Source: a marine bacterium B5-7 | GTDB taxonomy: Bacteria > Pseudomonadota > Gammaproteobacteria > Arenicellales > CAJQKF01 | Length of the DNA: 64,000 nt | Assembly (NCBI GenBank): GCA_021604525.1 | Contig: BQJD01000008.1 | Span: 1 to 64,000, forward strand | Direction: 5' to 3' | Shown here: piece by piece, positions 9,137 to 18,527 of the stretch | Position numbering within the stretch: the stretch's first letter is position 1 | Layout of the letters: each line of letters starts with the position of its first letter | Translations under genes and position numbers: made by a program | Notes under the pieces: generated by a model | Seen by the model: the letters and a program-made list of their open reading frames with translations, nothing else | Told to the model about the DNA's origin: nothing | Database searches by the model: none

Positions 9137-10786
9137 ATGGCAACTGAATCGACACTGCTGGCAAGCGCGCAACCGCATAATACGGAGGTCACGCGAAATG
9201 CGAGTGGCGAGGAATACCTTACCTTCGAACCAGTAGCCGGTCGTGTTCGCGGGGTTGTAAACGGTAAGGTCATTGTCGATAGCAAGCGCACAATGAAGTT
9301 GAAGGAGGGACGACTCGACCCGGTGCTGTACTTTCCACGTGATGATGTCCGCATGGATCTGCTATTGATTAACGAGCGACAATCCCATTGCGTATATCGT
9401 GGCAACGCCACGTATTTTGATTTGCACACGGACGATGGCCTGATTGAAAACATGGCTTGGTCGTATACGGATCCCTATCCGGGTTCTCTCTACGCCAAGG
9501 ACTATATTGCGTTCTTTAGTGACCGACTCGATGAATGGCAGCATCTCGATGCGACCACTACTTTGGATAGTGCGCGCGGTAACGCTTCAACAGTTATCAA
9601 TCCACTCATTGATTGGCTGGTCAAGGACGCATGGCAGGCCGTGTCGTTACCTGACCTGATTACCCGTGTGGTCGGTGAGATCGAGCGTGCCGATATCTCG
9701 CTGTTACGGTTCACCCTGATTACCCGAACATTGCATCCATTGCTTAGCGGTACGTCTTATCGCTGGATCAAAGGTACGGCAGAAATTGCCGAGACATATG
9801 TCAAGTATGAAGTTCTGACACAGTCCCAGTATCTGGATAGCCCGTTGGTGCCTATCTTCGATGGTGCGGGCGCAGTCCGACGACGACTGGGTCATACGAC
9901 CAGTGACGATGATGATTTTCCGATTCTTGCCGATATTCGTGCCGAAGGCGGCACGGACTATGTCGCCATGCCGATCGTCTTCACGGATGGACAGATCAAT
10001 GCTGTTACCCTTGCAACCGATCAAACGGGGGGGTTCACTACAGATCAACTTGGTTTGATAAATGAGGTCATGCCGTTATTCAGCCGGCTGGTCGAGGTAT
10101 TTCTGCAGCGCGATAAATCCGTGACGCTGCTGTCGACCTATCTTGGCAATAGTACCGGTCGCAAGGTGCTCGATGGATTGGTTCGTCGAGGGGATGGTGA
10201 AGATATTCACGCCGTTATCTGGTTTTGTGATCTGCGTGGATCAAGCACATTAGCGGCAAAGATGTCGCGTTCGATGTTCCTTTATCGACTTAATTGTTTC
10301 TTTGACTGCATGGCCGGTGCGGTTATTGATCACGGTGGTGAAGTGCTGCGCTTCATAGGCGATGCCGCTCTGGCGATCTTTCCGATAGAAGCGCATGAGG
10401 ACGGTACTCGCGACGCCTGTCGTCGAGCATTGGATGCTGCGGTCGGTGCGGCGCAGCGTGTCATTGATTTTAATAACGAACTCAACGATCACGATATACC
10501 CATGGGGTTTGGTATCGGTCTGCACATCGGCGACGTCACGTATGGCAACATTGGAACTGAGACACGTCTTGAGTTTACCGTGATCGGTGCTGCAGCCAAT
10601 GAAGCCGCGCGGATTGAAAGTCTCAGCAAGACATTGGGCCACCCGGTGTTGTTATCCGAAGACTTTGCCAATGAATGTCCTGGTAATTATCTGTCTCTTG
10701 GTCAACATGAACTGCGTGGCACGCATCGCACCATGGAAATATTTACACCTCGAAACAACAATGAATTAACCGATCGAGAGATTTAA
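9137..10786 (+). CDS. DUF427 - sensor - class III nucleotide cyclase fusion
   Basis: A 549-aa cytoplasmic protein with three parts. Residues about 36-125 match the DUF427 beta-rich fold: VNGKVIVDSKR, YFPRDDVRMDLL, and the tail ENMAWSYTDPYPGSLYAKDYIAFF. Residues about 140-345 resemble the N-terminal region found ahead of many proteobacterial cyclases (LPDLITRVVGEIERADISLLRFTL, then GGTDYVAMPIVF). Residues about 358-535 form a class III cyclase domain with metal-binding Asp in FCDLRGSS and FIGDAALAIFP, and transition-state Asn/Arg in NEAARIES. Where adenylate cyclases usually have Lys (VLKF) this protein has Arg (VLRF), so the product is uncertain. An in-frame extension upstream overlaps the ligase gene; I chose the ATG after its end, although its ribosome site is weak. 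Confidence 0.85.
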   Translation: MATESTLLASAQPHNTEVTRNASGEEYLTFEPVAGRVRGVVNGKVIVDSKRTMKLKEGRLDPVLYFPRDDVRMDLLLINERQSHCVYRGNATYFDLHTDDGLIENMAWSYTDPYPGSLYAKDYIAFFSDRLDEWQHLDATTTLDSARGNASTVINPLIDWLVKDAWQAVSLPDLITRVVGEIERADISLLRFTLITRTLHPLLSGTSYRWIKGTAEIAETYVKYEVLTQSQYLDSPLVPIFDGAGAVRRRLGHTTSDDDDFPILADIRAEGGTDYVAMPIVFTDGQINAVTLATDQTGGFTTDQLGLINEVMPLFSRLVEVFLQRDKSVTLLSTYLGNSTGRKVLDGLVRRGDGEDIHAVIWFCDLRGSSTLAAKMSRSMFLYRLNCFFDCMAGAVIDHGGEVLRFIGDAALAIFPIEAHEDGTRDACRRALDAAVGAAQRVIDFNNELNDHDIPMGFGIGLHIGDVTYGNIGTETRLEFTVIGAAANEAARIESLSKTLGHPVLLSEDFANECPGNYLSLGQHELRGTHRTMEIFTPRNNNELTDREI

Positions 10787-10789
10787 CTC

Positions 10790-11146
10790 ATGGATAAAAT
10801 ATTCTTGCATGGACTTACTGTCGATTGCGTCATCGGTGTTTTTGAGTGGGAACGCCGTATTACTCAGAAGGTATATATCGATATCGACGTGGCATTTGAT
10901 ATAGGACGTGCGGCGGGTTCCGATAATATTGATGACACGTTGAGTTACAAGGATCTCTCGCGTCAGGTCGCCACGCTCGTACAGGAGGGCAAGTTCAATC
11001 TGGTCGAGACCATGGCTGAAAGGATAGCGGAGCTGGTATTGCAAAACGCTAACGTGCCGTGGTGCCGTATCAAGGTCAACAAAAAGGGCGCGGTCAGTTC
11101 GGCCGTTGATGTGGGCGTGATTATCGAGCGTGGCGTTCTTGAATGA
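10790..11146 (+). CDS. folB: Dihydroneopterin aldolase FolB
   Basis: Converts 7,8-dihydroneopterin to 6-hydroxymethyl-7,8-dihydropterin and glycolaldehyde in folate synthesis. The 118-aa length is normal. Features include FLHGLTVDCVIGVFEWER at the start, the segment DTLSYKDLSRQV, the conserved VETMAERIAELVL and the lysine-containing IKVNKKGAV. It starts 3 nt after the cyclase stop and overlaps folK by 4 nt, so the genes are very likely cotranscribed and translationally coupled. Confidence 0.96.
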   Translation: MDKIFLHGLTVDCVIGVFEWERRITQKVYIDIDVAFDIGRAAGSDNIDDTLSYKDLSRQVATLVQEGKFNLVETMAERIAELVLQNANVPWCRIKVNKKGAVSSAVDVGVIIERGVLE

Positions 11147-11643
11147 AGCCGGTGATCATCGCGCTCGGCATTGGCAGTAATCTCGAAAAAAGGCGTCATC
11201 TGCAAAATGCGATTAATGCCCTGCACGAGATATTCGGCAACATCGATGTGTCTCCGGTATATAGATCTGCCTCAGTGGGGTTCGATGGCCCGGACTTCTT
11301 CAACCTCGTTGTCGTGACTGAGACGACATTGTCAGTGAGCGATTTGCATACTGAACTTCGTGCACTGGAAAAGGCCGAGGGACGTACACGCGTTGGCGAA
11401 CGCTTTTCGGTGCGCAGCCTTGATATCGATATATTGCTATACGGTGATGCCAACTTGCATGGTCACGGGTTTGATATACCGCGTGGTGAAATTCTTGAGC
11501 ATGACTATGTTCTGAAACCGCTCACTGATCTCCTTCCCGAAACCTGCCATCCGCAAAACGGCAGATCGTTCGGCGATCTCTGGACAGAGTACGCTAATAC
11601 CAATGAGGTAAACATTGCGCCGTCGGGCTTTACGTTAATCTGA
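11143..11643 (+). CDS. folK: Hydroxymethyldihydropterin pyrophosphokinase FolK
   Basis: Transfers pyrophosphate from ATP to 6-hydroxymethyl-7,8-dihydropterin, the step after FolB. The 166-aa protein shows LGIGSNLEKRRHLQNAI at the N-terminus, the central FFNLVVVTET, and the signature RSLDIDILLYG with its metal-binding aspartates. It ends the plus-strand unit. The ATGA overlap with folB is typical of this pair. Confidence 0.96.
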   Translation: MKPVIIALGIGSNLEKRRHLQNAINALHEIFGNIDVSPVYRSASVGFDGPDFFNLVVVTETTLSVSDLHTELRALEKAEGRTRVGERFSVRSLDIDILLYGDANLHGHGFDIPRGEILEHDYVLKPLTDLLPETCHPQNGRSFGDLWTEYANTNEVNIAPSGFTLI

Positions 11644-11675
11644 ATATCAATCGTAATTTATCGTCCGTGCAATAA

Positions 11676-11705
11676 ACCGGGAGCTCGATTAACGTGACTC
11701 CCGGT
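11676..11705. terminator. Stem-loop between convergent folK and acnB
   Basis: ACCGGGAG (11676-11683) pairs perfectly with CTCCCGGT (11698-11705) around a 14-nt loop in the gap where folK and acnB converge. There is no long T tract, so termination may be weak or factor-assisted. Confidence 0.5.
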
Positions 11706-11736
11706 CGTGTAAATTGCAATCCCGCGTAGTACCGGA

Positions 11737-14328
11737 TCAGGCGGCGAAATCTACCGCAACCGTTTTGCCGCGTTGCGCCGATTCGACGTACTCAGGTAAT
11801 TGATCGAAATTAAGATATCGGTATATTTCCGGTGACATGGTGTCGATTTTTGAGGCGTATTCGAGGTACTCGGCCGGTGTAGGCAGTTTACCGATCAGTG
11901 AGGCAATGGCTGCAAGTTCCGCTGAGGCCAGAAACACATTGGCCCCCTGGCCAAGACGATTCGGAAAGTTTCGGGTTGAGGTCGATACAACGGTCGAGTT
12001 GGCAGCAACCCGGGCCTGGTTACCCATGCATAGCGAACAACCGGGCATTTCTGTACGCGCGCCCGCCTGGGCATAAATATTGTAGTAGCCTTCTTCCATC
12101 AATTGATGCTCGTCCATTCGCGTTGGCGGTGCAATCCACAACCTGGTCGGGATGGCGGTGCCGGCGGCCTGCAGTAATTTACCGGCTGCTCTGAAGTGAC
12201 CGATATTGGTCATGCATGAACCGATAAATACCTCATCGATACCGGTACCGGCCACTTCTGAAAGCGGCTTCACATCATCTGGATCATTGGGGCAGGCGAG
12301 CAGCGGTTCGGTTATCGTGGTCATATCGATCTCGATAACTTCAGCGTAGCTGGCATCGTCATCGGCGCGTAAAAGCTCTGGATTGGCGAGCCATTCTTCC
12401 ATTGCCCGCGCACGACGTTCCAGCGTGCGTGCATCGCCGTAACCGTTATCAATCATCCAGCGCAGCATGGTGACATTAGAGCGTAGATATTCAGCGACTG
12501 ATTCTTCGGAAAGATCGATGGTGCAACCACCTGCGGAACGTTCGGCGCTGGCATCGGATAATTCAAACGCCTGCTCCACGGTCAGATCCGGCAGCCCCTG
12601 AATTTCCAGGATGCGGCCGTTATAGACATTTTTCTTACCCTTTTTCTCGATGGTCAGCAGACCACGGCGTATCGCCTCGTAAGGTATCGCGTTGACCAGG
12701 TCGCGCAGGGTGATACCGGGTTGCCTTTCACCAGTAAATCGCACCAATACCGACTCTGGCATATCCAAGGGTATGACACCTAGCGCCGCGCCAAATGCAA
12801 CAATACCGGATCCTCCCGGAAACGAGATTCCCAACGGAAAACGGGTGTGGGAGTCGCCGCCGGTGCCGACCTGATCGGGCAGCAGCATACGATTCAGCCA
12901 ACTGTGAATGATGCCGTCACCGGGACGTAATGACACACCGCCGCGATTCTGGATGAAATCCGGCAGGGAATGCTGGGTATCGATATCAACGGGTTTTGGA
13001 TAGGCGGCGGTATGACAGAACGATTGCATGACGAGGTCGGCGGAAAAGCCGAGACAGGCCAGTTCTTTCAGTTCATCGCGGGTCATGGGTCCGGTGGTGT
13101 CCTGGCTGCCGACCGTGCCCATGCGCGGTTCGCAGTAGGTGCCGGGAAGCACGCCCTGGCCGTTGGGCAGGCCGGTGGCCCGGCCGACAACCTTCTGAGC
13201 CAGGGTGAATCCACCACTGTGGTCTGCGGGTGCCTTGGGACGCCTGAATACATCGCTTGGCTCAAGTCCAAGCAACTCACGAGCCTTGTCGGTCAAGGTG
13301 CGGCCAATGATCAGCGGGATACGTCCGCCTGCCTTGACTTCGTCGAGGAGGACATCGGTTTTTAAACTGAATTCACAGATGACTTCACCGCCTTCATTCT
13401 CGATCATACCGGCGTGTGGCCTGATGTTTATGACGTCGCCCATGTTCAGGTCATCAACCGGGCATTCGATGGGAAGCGCACCTGAATCTTCCACCGTGTT
13501 GAAGAATATGGGTGCAATTTTGCCGCCCAGCACGACGCCGCCCTGACGCTTGTTGGGAACGAATGGAATGTCGTTGCCCATGTGCCACAACACCGAGTTG
13601 GTCGCCGATTTACGCGACGAGCCGGTACCGACAACATCACCGACGTAGGCGAGCGGCAGGCCTTCGGATTTAAGATCTTCGATCTGCTTTAACGCATTGT
13701 CGATACCTTCGCGGGGATTTTTCAGCATCGCCAGGGCATGCAGAGGAATATCCGGACGGGACCAGGCGTCCTGGGCCGGTGACAGGTCGTCGGTATTGGT
13801 TTCACCGACCACCTTGAATACTCGTACGCGGATATCTTCCGGCACGCTTGGCTTACGCACAAACCATTCTGCATCGGCCCACGATTGCATGACCGCGCGG
13901 GCGTGTTCATTACCGGACTCGGCTTTGTCGGCGACATCGTGGAGCGCATCGAACATCAGCAAGGTGTACTTGAGTTGTTCGGCGGCCAGTTCAGCCAGGT
14001 CGGCGCGATCCAGCAGTTCGATTAACGGCGCAATGTTGTAGCCCCCCAGCATGGTGCCGAGCAGTTCCACAGCACGGGTCGGTGTGATCAGTGGCGACTC
14101 GGTTTCGCCGCGAGTAATGGCAGCGAGAAAACCGGCTTTTACGTAGGCAGCATCGTCGACGCCGGGCGGTACACGGTTAACCAATAAATCAACCAGGAAC
14201 TCCTCTTCGCCAGCGGGCGGATTCTTTAATAATTCCACCAGTGCTGACATTTGTTCGGCATTGAGGGGTAGCGGGGGAATGCCGAGATCGGCACGTTCGG
14301 CGGCGTGTTCACGGTAGGTTTCGAGCAT
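11737..14328 (-). CDS. acnB: Aconitate hydratase B
   Basis: [4Fe-4S] enzyme of the TCA cycle interconverting citrate and isocitrate; the main vegetative aconitase in many gammaproteobacteria. At 863 aa it matches AcnB (865 aa in E. coli) rather than AcnA. The N-terminus [22 protein letters not shown] belongs to the AcnB-specific helical domain. Cluster-binding cysteines appear in [13 protein letters not shown] and in [30 protein letters not shown] and [22 protein letters not shown] are further AcnB landmarks. It is divergent from a LysR-type regulator. Confidence 0.98.
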   Translation of the reverse strand: MLETYREHAAERADLGIPPLPLNAEQMSALVELLKNPPAGEEEFLVDLLVNRVPPGVDDAAYVKAGFLAAITRGETESPLITPTRAVELLGTMLGGYNIAPLIELLDRADLAELAAEQLKYTLLMFDALHDVADKAESGNEHARAVMQSWADAEWFVRKPSVPEDIRVRVFKVVGETNTDDLSPAQDAWSRPDIPLHALAMLKNPREGIDNALKQIEDLKSEGLPLAYVGDVVGTGSSRKSATNSVLWHMGNDIPFVPNKRQGGVVLGGKIAPIFFNTVEDSGALPIECPVDDLNMGDVINIRPHAGMIENEGGEVICEFSLKTDVLLDEVKAGGRIPLIIGRTLTDKARELLGLEPSDVFRRPKAPADHSGGFTLAQKVVGRATGLPNGQGVLPGTYCEPRMGTVGSQDTTGPMTRDELKELACLGFSADLVMQSFCHTAAYPKPVDIDTQHSLPDFIQNRGGVSLRPGDGIIHSWLNRMLLPDQVGTGGDSHTRFPLGISFPGGSGIVAFGAALGVIPLDMPESVLVRFTGERQPGITLRDLVNAIPYEAIRRGLLTIEKKGKKNVYNGRILEIQGLPDLTVEQAFELSDASAERSAGGCTIDLSEESVAEYLRSNVTMLRWMIDNGYGDARTLERRARAMEEWLANPELLRADDDASYAEVIEIDMTTITEPLLACPNDPDDVKPLSEVAGTGIDEVFIGSCMTNIGHFRAAGKLLQAAGTAIPTRLWIAPPTRMDEHQLMEEGYYNIYAQAGARTEMPGCSLCMGNQARVAANSTVVSTSTRNFPNRLGQGANVFLASAELAAIASLIGKLPTPAEYLEYASKIDTMSPEIYRYLNFDQLPEYVESAQRGKTVAVDFAA

Positions 14329-14457
14329 GGATCACCTGTATGGATCTTTGGGGATAAGTTGTGTGCATCGCGGCAGCTACAACTGCCTGACGACCGACAT
14401 GAATGTGTGGACGGCGACGTTATCAAACCTGTAGGCATACGTAAAATGGATAGTTTG

Positions 14458-14470
14458 CATGGATACCATG
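14458..14470. promoter_or_regulatory. Palindrome in the acnB/lysR intergenic region, candidate operator
   Basis: CATGG-ATA-CCATG is a perfect inverted repeat 15 bp before the LysR start. It lies between two copies of TTTGCAT (near 14454 and 14475). LysR regulators usually bind a dyad in such divergent regions, so this is a candidate autoregulatory or acnB operator. No experiment supports it here. Confidence 0.4.
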
Positions 14471-14484
14471 TTAAATTTGCATAT

Positions 14485-15363
14485 ATGGATCTTTTATTGA
14501 TGCGTTCATTTATCGCCGTCGCAGAAGCTGGCGCGTTTACTGCGGCATCGGATCGGATCAACGTCACCCAGCCGGCGTTGTCGAGACGAATTCGCCAGCT
14601 TGAGGAGTACTTGGGCGCGCAACTGCTGGTACGCGGCCGTAAAGGCGTCGAATTGACCGAAGTAGGGCGGCTGGTAGTGGCAGAGAGTCGAATTCTGGTG
14701 GCACGATTCGATCAGTTACGCAGCCAGGTCGCCAGTCTTCAAGGGCTTGAAGGCGGTACCGTTCGTATTGGCGGCGGCGCCACCGCAGTGTCGTTTTTGC
14801 TACCCGAAGCAATCGCCGGGTTTCAAAGGTCGCACCCGGGCATACGCTTCCAACTTAAAGAGGCTGGTAGCCGCGAAGTAGCCCGGGATGTGGTTGATGG
14901 AGCTCTCGAGATTGGTGTGGTGACGCTGCCAGTACATCCCCGGGATCTGGAGCTTGCCGAGCTGCGTTCCGACCGAATCGTACTGGTCGCACCGGTAGAA
15001 CATCCCCTGACGCGTCAACGTTCGATATCTGTGGAAGAGCTGTCAGGGCGTGGTTTCGTCGGTTTTGAAGCGGGTAGTGCTATCCGACAGCTTATCGATT
15101 CAGCGCTGCGCGATGCCGGCGTTCAGATGCAGGTGGTGATGGAATTACGTTCCATTGCGGCGATTTTGCGCATGGTGGTGGCTACCGGCAATCTGGCGTT
15201 CGTTAGTCGGTTGGGACTTAAGGGCCAGGTGGATGTACGGGAAATCGTAGTCACAGGTCTTCGGATCGACCGAAAACTCGGCGTGATCACCCGCAAGGGT
15301 GGTCAGCTATCGCCGGGTGCAGGCGCGTTTGCGGCGCATCTGCTAAAGCCGGTTGATAGCTAG
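14485..15363 (+). CDS. LysR-family transcriptional regulator
   Basis: A 292-aa LysR-type protein. The N-terminal winged helix-turn-helix reads MDLLLMRSFIAVAEAGAFTAASDRINVTQPALSRRI, quoted here only to locate residues 1-35, and is followed by the LGAQLLVRGRKGVELTE stretch. The substrate-binding domain starts near residue 90 (GGTVRIGGGAT). I start at the ATG at 14485, giving the standard family N-terminus; the reading frame is open further upstream into the acnB leader. Divergence from acnB suggests, but does not prove, control of acnB in response to a metabolite. Its stop overlaps that of the next, convergent gene by 4 nt. Confidence 0.93.
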   Translation: MDLLLMRSFIAVAEAGAFTAASDRINVTQPALSRRIRQLEEYLGAQLLVRGRKGVELTEVGRLVVAESRILVARFDQLRSQVASLQGLEGGTVRIGGGATAVSFLLPEAIAGFQRSHPGIRFQLKEAGSREVARDVVDGALEIGVVTLPVHPRDLELAELRSDRIVLVAPVEHPLTRQRSISVEELSGRGFVGFEAGSAIRQLIDSALRDAGVQMQVVMELRSIAAILRMVVATGNLAFVSRLGLKGQVDVREIVVTGLRIDRKLGVITRKGGQLSPGAGAFAAHLLKPVDS

Positions 15364-15872
15364 CGGATCTGTCCACCACGGCGATACCCCTGACCAAGCC
15401 GGTTGGGTCGGTATCCACTATGGTTCAGCGAATTGGGTCGATACCGACCTGTTGCCTGATGGTAGTTGTAGCCGGTAATACGGGCTTTCGGCCGATACGG
15501 TTTCATCGGATAGTAGGCGGGATAACGTGGTCGATACCTGTCGCGGGCCAAATTGTAATGTCGCGGATAGTGGCGCGGTTCAAGGTAGCGACGCGATGGC
15601 GTATGCCGATAATAGACATACCCCGGGGGCAGAGGGGTCAACCGCAAGGGTCGGTAAGGTAGCAGATACACCGGGCGATAGATCCTGTGACCATAGCGAT
15701 CGTAAGCACGATGTTCGAAGCGGATCAGCGATCCGTCTGAATAGTAACCAGGATGATAAATACCGGCATCGAAAAAACCGAAATTAAGGATGATGAGGGT
15801 ACTATCAGCGGCGGTTGGCATGGTCGGCAGTAATGAACCGAGCAACAGGGTAAGAGCAAGCGGGTATTTCAT
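15360..15872 (-). CDS. Secreted Tyr/Pro/Arg-rich protein of unknown function
   Basis: A 170-aa protein with a clear signal peptide (MKYPLALTLLLGSLLPTMPTA, cleavage near residue 22). The mature part is dominated by Tyr, Arg, Pro and His, with short YRP/YRPR/YRPN-like repeats and no recognisable domain. After cleavage only a short FGFFDAGIYHPGYY stretch looks folded. Basic, low-complexity exported proteins of this kind occur near cell-envelope genes, but I know no function. Base use looks like that of the neighbours. It overlaps the LysR gene tail to tail by 4 nt. Confidence 0.75.
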   Translation of the reverse strand: MKYPLALTLLLGSLLPTMPTAADSTLIILNFGFFDAGIYHPGYYSDGSLIRFEHRAYDRYGHRIYRPVYLLPYRPLRLTPLPPGYVYYRHTPSRRYLEPRHYPRHYNLARDRYRPRYPAYYPMKPYRPKARITGYNYHQATGRYRPNSLNHSGYRPNRLGQGYRRGGQIR

Positions 15873-16030
15873 GGCGCTTTACCTTCTTGGCAATGGTGCT
15901 TGACTCAATAAAATACTCGCCTCAGATTGAACGGTACATGAATGATTTATCGGCTGATGTCATCAGTAATTTGGCGAAGAGTTGGGTCTTCGTTTAATTC
16001 TGCCGCCTCATGACCCGTATCAGTGCAGTG

Positions 16031-16071
16031 GAACCTGTCTCAAATGGCTGCAATCCACCAATACGGTGTTA
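16031..16071. repeat. Truncated copy of the 7.3-kb repeat, supplying a stop codon
   Basis: GAACCTGTCTCAAA (16031-16044) continues for about 27 more bases that match the left part of the element at 7263 with a 2-base gap and a few substitutions, up to the shared GTGTTA. That final TTA is the reverse complement of the TAA stop of the adjacent minus-strand substrate-binding protein gene. The element's right half is missing. Confidence 0.6.
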
Positions 16072-16899
16072 CCAACCGAATGACTGATCGGTTAGCAGAT
16101 CGGCGAGTCCGGAATATTCCAGCATGTTGGCTCGTACCATCGATCGTGCCTGCAGATCGGAAAGCTCGCGAATCTTTTCAGTTGCTGCAATGCCCGCCGG
16201 ACTACTGGTGAGATCCCTGATGATAATATCGCGGGCGTCGAATGAAACGTCCGGTGATACGGTCAGTGCTTCGTTGACCATGCCGCGGGTTTCTATCACT
16301 GGTTTAAGTAAAGAGCGTTGTGAAGGATTCAGTACATCGAAATAAAACGTTGACGATAATAGTGCCGCGTCGCAATCGCCACTGTAGAGCCCGGACAGCA
16401 CATTGATATCACCGCCGTTCACACTTTTCAAAGACGGTTGTTGAAGCGGGTTTTCATAGGTTTCGAAAAACAGCAGAATGCCGAGAGAAGGCGGTGGTCT
16501 CGAACAGACAATACGTTTAACCAGATCTGCTGGCTGGTTTATATCAATGGCGTCGGCCGGTGCCACCGCCACATATTTCAGTAACGATGGAAACTTGACC
16601 AGTGGTTCGTAATCGAGGTTATCGATCAGCCAGCCGACGATATGGGGTTCGGCGATAACGAAATCGTAGGCGCCGGATTTTATCGCTTCCATGTATTCGA
16701 ACCAGCCGGTGGCGACTTTCATGTCTATCGGCTCGCCGATAACTCGTCCGATGTAATCGATCAACGGTGAGTAGGTGATCAACGCCGTGCGCGTATTTTT
16801 TTGTGGTGGTACTCCAAAGGTAAGTTGAGCATCGGCGTGTTCAAGGAACACGCCACTTGCCACAAGCAGAAGGATTAAGCCTGTAAGGGACTTGCGCAT
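16069..16899 (-). CDS. PhnD-like periplasmic substrate-binding protein (orphan)
   Basis: A 276-aa exported binding protein of the phosphate/phosphonate (PhnD-type) family. A signal peptide (LTGLILLLVASGVFLEHADA) is followed by LTFGVPPQKNTRTALITYSPL and the hallmark segment about a candidate ligand-binding cleft, SGAYDFVIAEPHIVGWLI. No ABC permease or ATPase is nearby, so it may serve a distant transporter or a sensor. It sits 26 nt downstream of the TAXI gene on the same strand and is probably cotranscribed. Its stop codon falls inside a truncated repeat, so the natural C-terminus may have been altered. Confidence 0.8.
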   Translation of the reverse strand: MRKSLTGLILLLVASGVFLEHADAQLTFGVPPQKNTRTALITYSPLIDYIGRVIGEPIDMKVATGWFEYMEAIKSGAYDFVIAEPHIVGWLIDNLDYEPLVKFPSLLKYVAVAPADAIDINQPADLVKRIVCSRPPPSLGILLFFETYENPLQQPSLKSVNGGDINVLSGLYSGDCDAALLSSTFYFDVLNPSQRSLLKPVIETRGMVNEALTVSPDVSFDARDIIIRDLTSSPAGIAATEKIRELSDLQARSMVRANMLEYSGLADLLTDQSFGW

Positions 16900-16925
16900 G
16901 GTTGTGATACGTACCCGCGGGTGAC

Positions 16926-18113
16926 TTATCGCAGACCTTTCTCTCGATAGTAGCGCATCGCGCCATTATGCAGTGGAATGCTGATACCGTCGGATATCAT
17001 GCTTTGCTCATTAAGGTTGGCAAAGCTTGGATGCATTCGACGCATGCGACCGATATTGTCAAATACAGCACGTACTACACCGTAGGCGGTCGCATCGCTT
17101 AATCGTGTTGAAGTAACGACGGTAGCCTTCACACCAAATGTGTGTACATCCGTGTTCTGATTTCGATACATGCCGCTTGGAATAACAGCAGGTGCGTAGT
17201 AGGGCCGCGTACGAATCAGATTCTCAACAGCCGGCCCGGAAACATCGACCAGTACGGAATCACAGGTGGACATTGCCTCTTGTATCGCGCTTGACGGGTG
17301 ACCCACTGTATATACGAATGCATCAATCTGGTCAGCGCACAGCGCATTGGATTGTTCCGCAGGATCTATTTCAAGTGCCTCCGCAAATGCGCTCATATCC
17401 CAACCGAGCTCACCCATGAGAATTTCCAGGGTGGCGCGCTGACCGGAACCCGGGCTACCAACATTGACTCGTTTGCCGCGCAGGTCATCAAAGGTTTTAA
17501 TGCCCTTGTCGGCACGGGCTACGACGGTGAACGGTTCACTATGCAGTGAAAACAGAGCTCTAAGATCGGTAAAAGGGCCATCTTCGGCGAAACGATCGGT
17601 GCCACGGAAGGCATGAAACTGCCAGTCGGATTGGGCAATGCCAATATCGAGGCCGCCTGAACGGATGGTGCGTATGTTGTATACCGATCCCTTGGTGCTT
17701 TCTCGCGCGCAACTGATACCCAGCTCGGATTTAAGCCGGTTTACCATCTGGCAGATGGCGCCACCTGATGGGTAGTAAACACCTGTAACACCACCTGTAC
17801 CGATAACGATCGAATCGCGCGTGGTGGCAATGGGTGCCGGTGCGACGATTGCAGATGAGGTGGTCTGCCCTGATGAGGCTTGTGACGCAGCACTTGTTGC
17901 AGGTGCCGAGGTGGCGGTGTTAGCGGGTGCCGCTGTTTGCGCCGGTGTTGATGTGGCCGGCTGAAACATTGTCAGAGCCGGAAGGTCGATATATTTTGAA
18001 TATCGTTCCGGATGACTTAATACATATAAGATGCTGAACAGTACGGTTAGTGAAACAACTACCGACACGATGACTGACGCCACCAGCTCTACAAAAAATC
18101 TACCGAATCCCAT
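16926..18113 (-). CDS. TAXI-family solute-binding protein with membrane anchor (orphan)
   Basis: A 395-aa TRAP-associated extracytoplasmic immunogenic (TAXI) binding protein. An N-terminal hydrophobic helix (about 10-32) is followed by a long Ala/Thr/Ser/Pro-rich linker (about 50-95). The binding domain starts at VIGTGGVTGVYYPSGGAICQ, with IGIAQSDWQFHAF and GKRVNVGSPGSGQRAT further on, all typical. The linker and lack of a clear cleavage site suggest an anchored protein. No TRAP permease is nearby. I chose the ATG at 18111-18113, eight nt after GGGAG, over a TTG five codons upstream. Likely an operon with the PhnD-like gene. Confidence 0.88.
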   Translation of the reverse strand: MGFGRFFVELVASVIVSVVVSLTVLFSILYVLSHPERYSKYIDLPALTMFQPATSTPAQTAAPANTATSAPATSAASQASSGQTTSSAIVAPAPIATTRDSIVIGTGGVTGVYYPSGGAICQMVNRLKSELGISCARESTKGSVYNIRTIRSGGLDIGIAQSDWQFHAFRGTDRFAEDGPFTDLRALFSLHSEPFTVVARADKGIKTFDDLRGKRVNVGSPGSGQRATLEILMGELGWDMSAFAEALEIDPAEQSNALCADQIDAFVYTVGHPSSAIQEAMSTCDSVLVDVSGPAVENLIRTRPYYAPAVIPSGMYRNQNTDVHTFGVKATVVTSTRLSDATAYGVVRAVFDNIGRMRRMHPSFANLNEQSMISDGISIPLHNGAMRYYREKGLR

Positions 18114-18527
18114 CCTCGTATCTCCCAATCTTTTATTAGCAATAAAATTCAGAGCATGCTTGCCGGATCTGGTGTGCTACGCGATTGTGCTATAGCTGTA
18201 ACAGAATCCACATCCGGGTCGCCTGATTGAACTGGATATTTTTCTAAACTATCGCATAAAGTCGATCGTACGATCCTTGCGCTAAGTCACGCAGCACATT
18301 AACCGACTTGTTCTCCAAGCTTTTAAGAAAGGTTACCACCAACCTGTAAGACAATTCCACTAGTCGATTCCATATTGACATGGAAATCGACCGTCTGACG
18401 GGTCAGGAGGGCCGCCTGGCTGACGCCTTTACAGACACCTCTGCTCGGTAATAGCTGTATGGAATCAGACAGAAGTACCATGTAAATCAATATTTCCGGA
18501 AGTATGACAACTATGAAATGGTGATTG
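18114..18527. other. Non-coding gap with one near-perfect hairpin
   Basis: About 410 bp without a convincing gene. GTCGATTCCAT and ATGGAAATCGAC (about 18364-18390) form an inverted repeat with a single one-base bulge around a short loop. A minus-strand open frame runs through 18323-18853, but its upstream part is a shadow of the next gene; its tail could be a gene remnant that I cannot identify. Confidence 0.4.
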
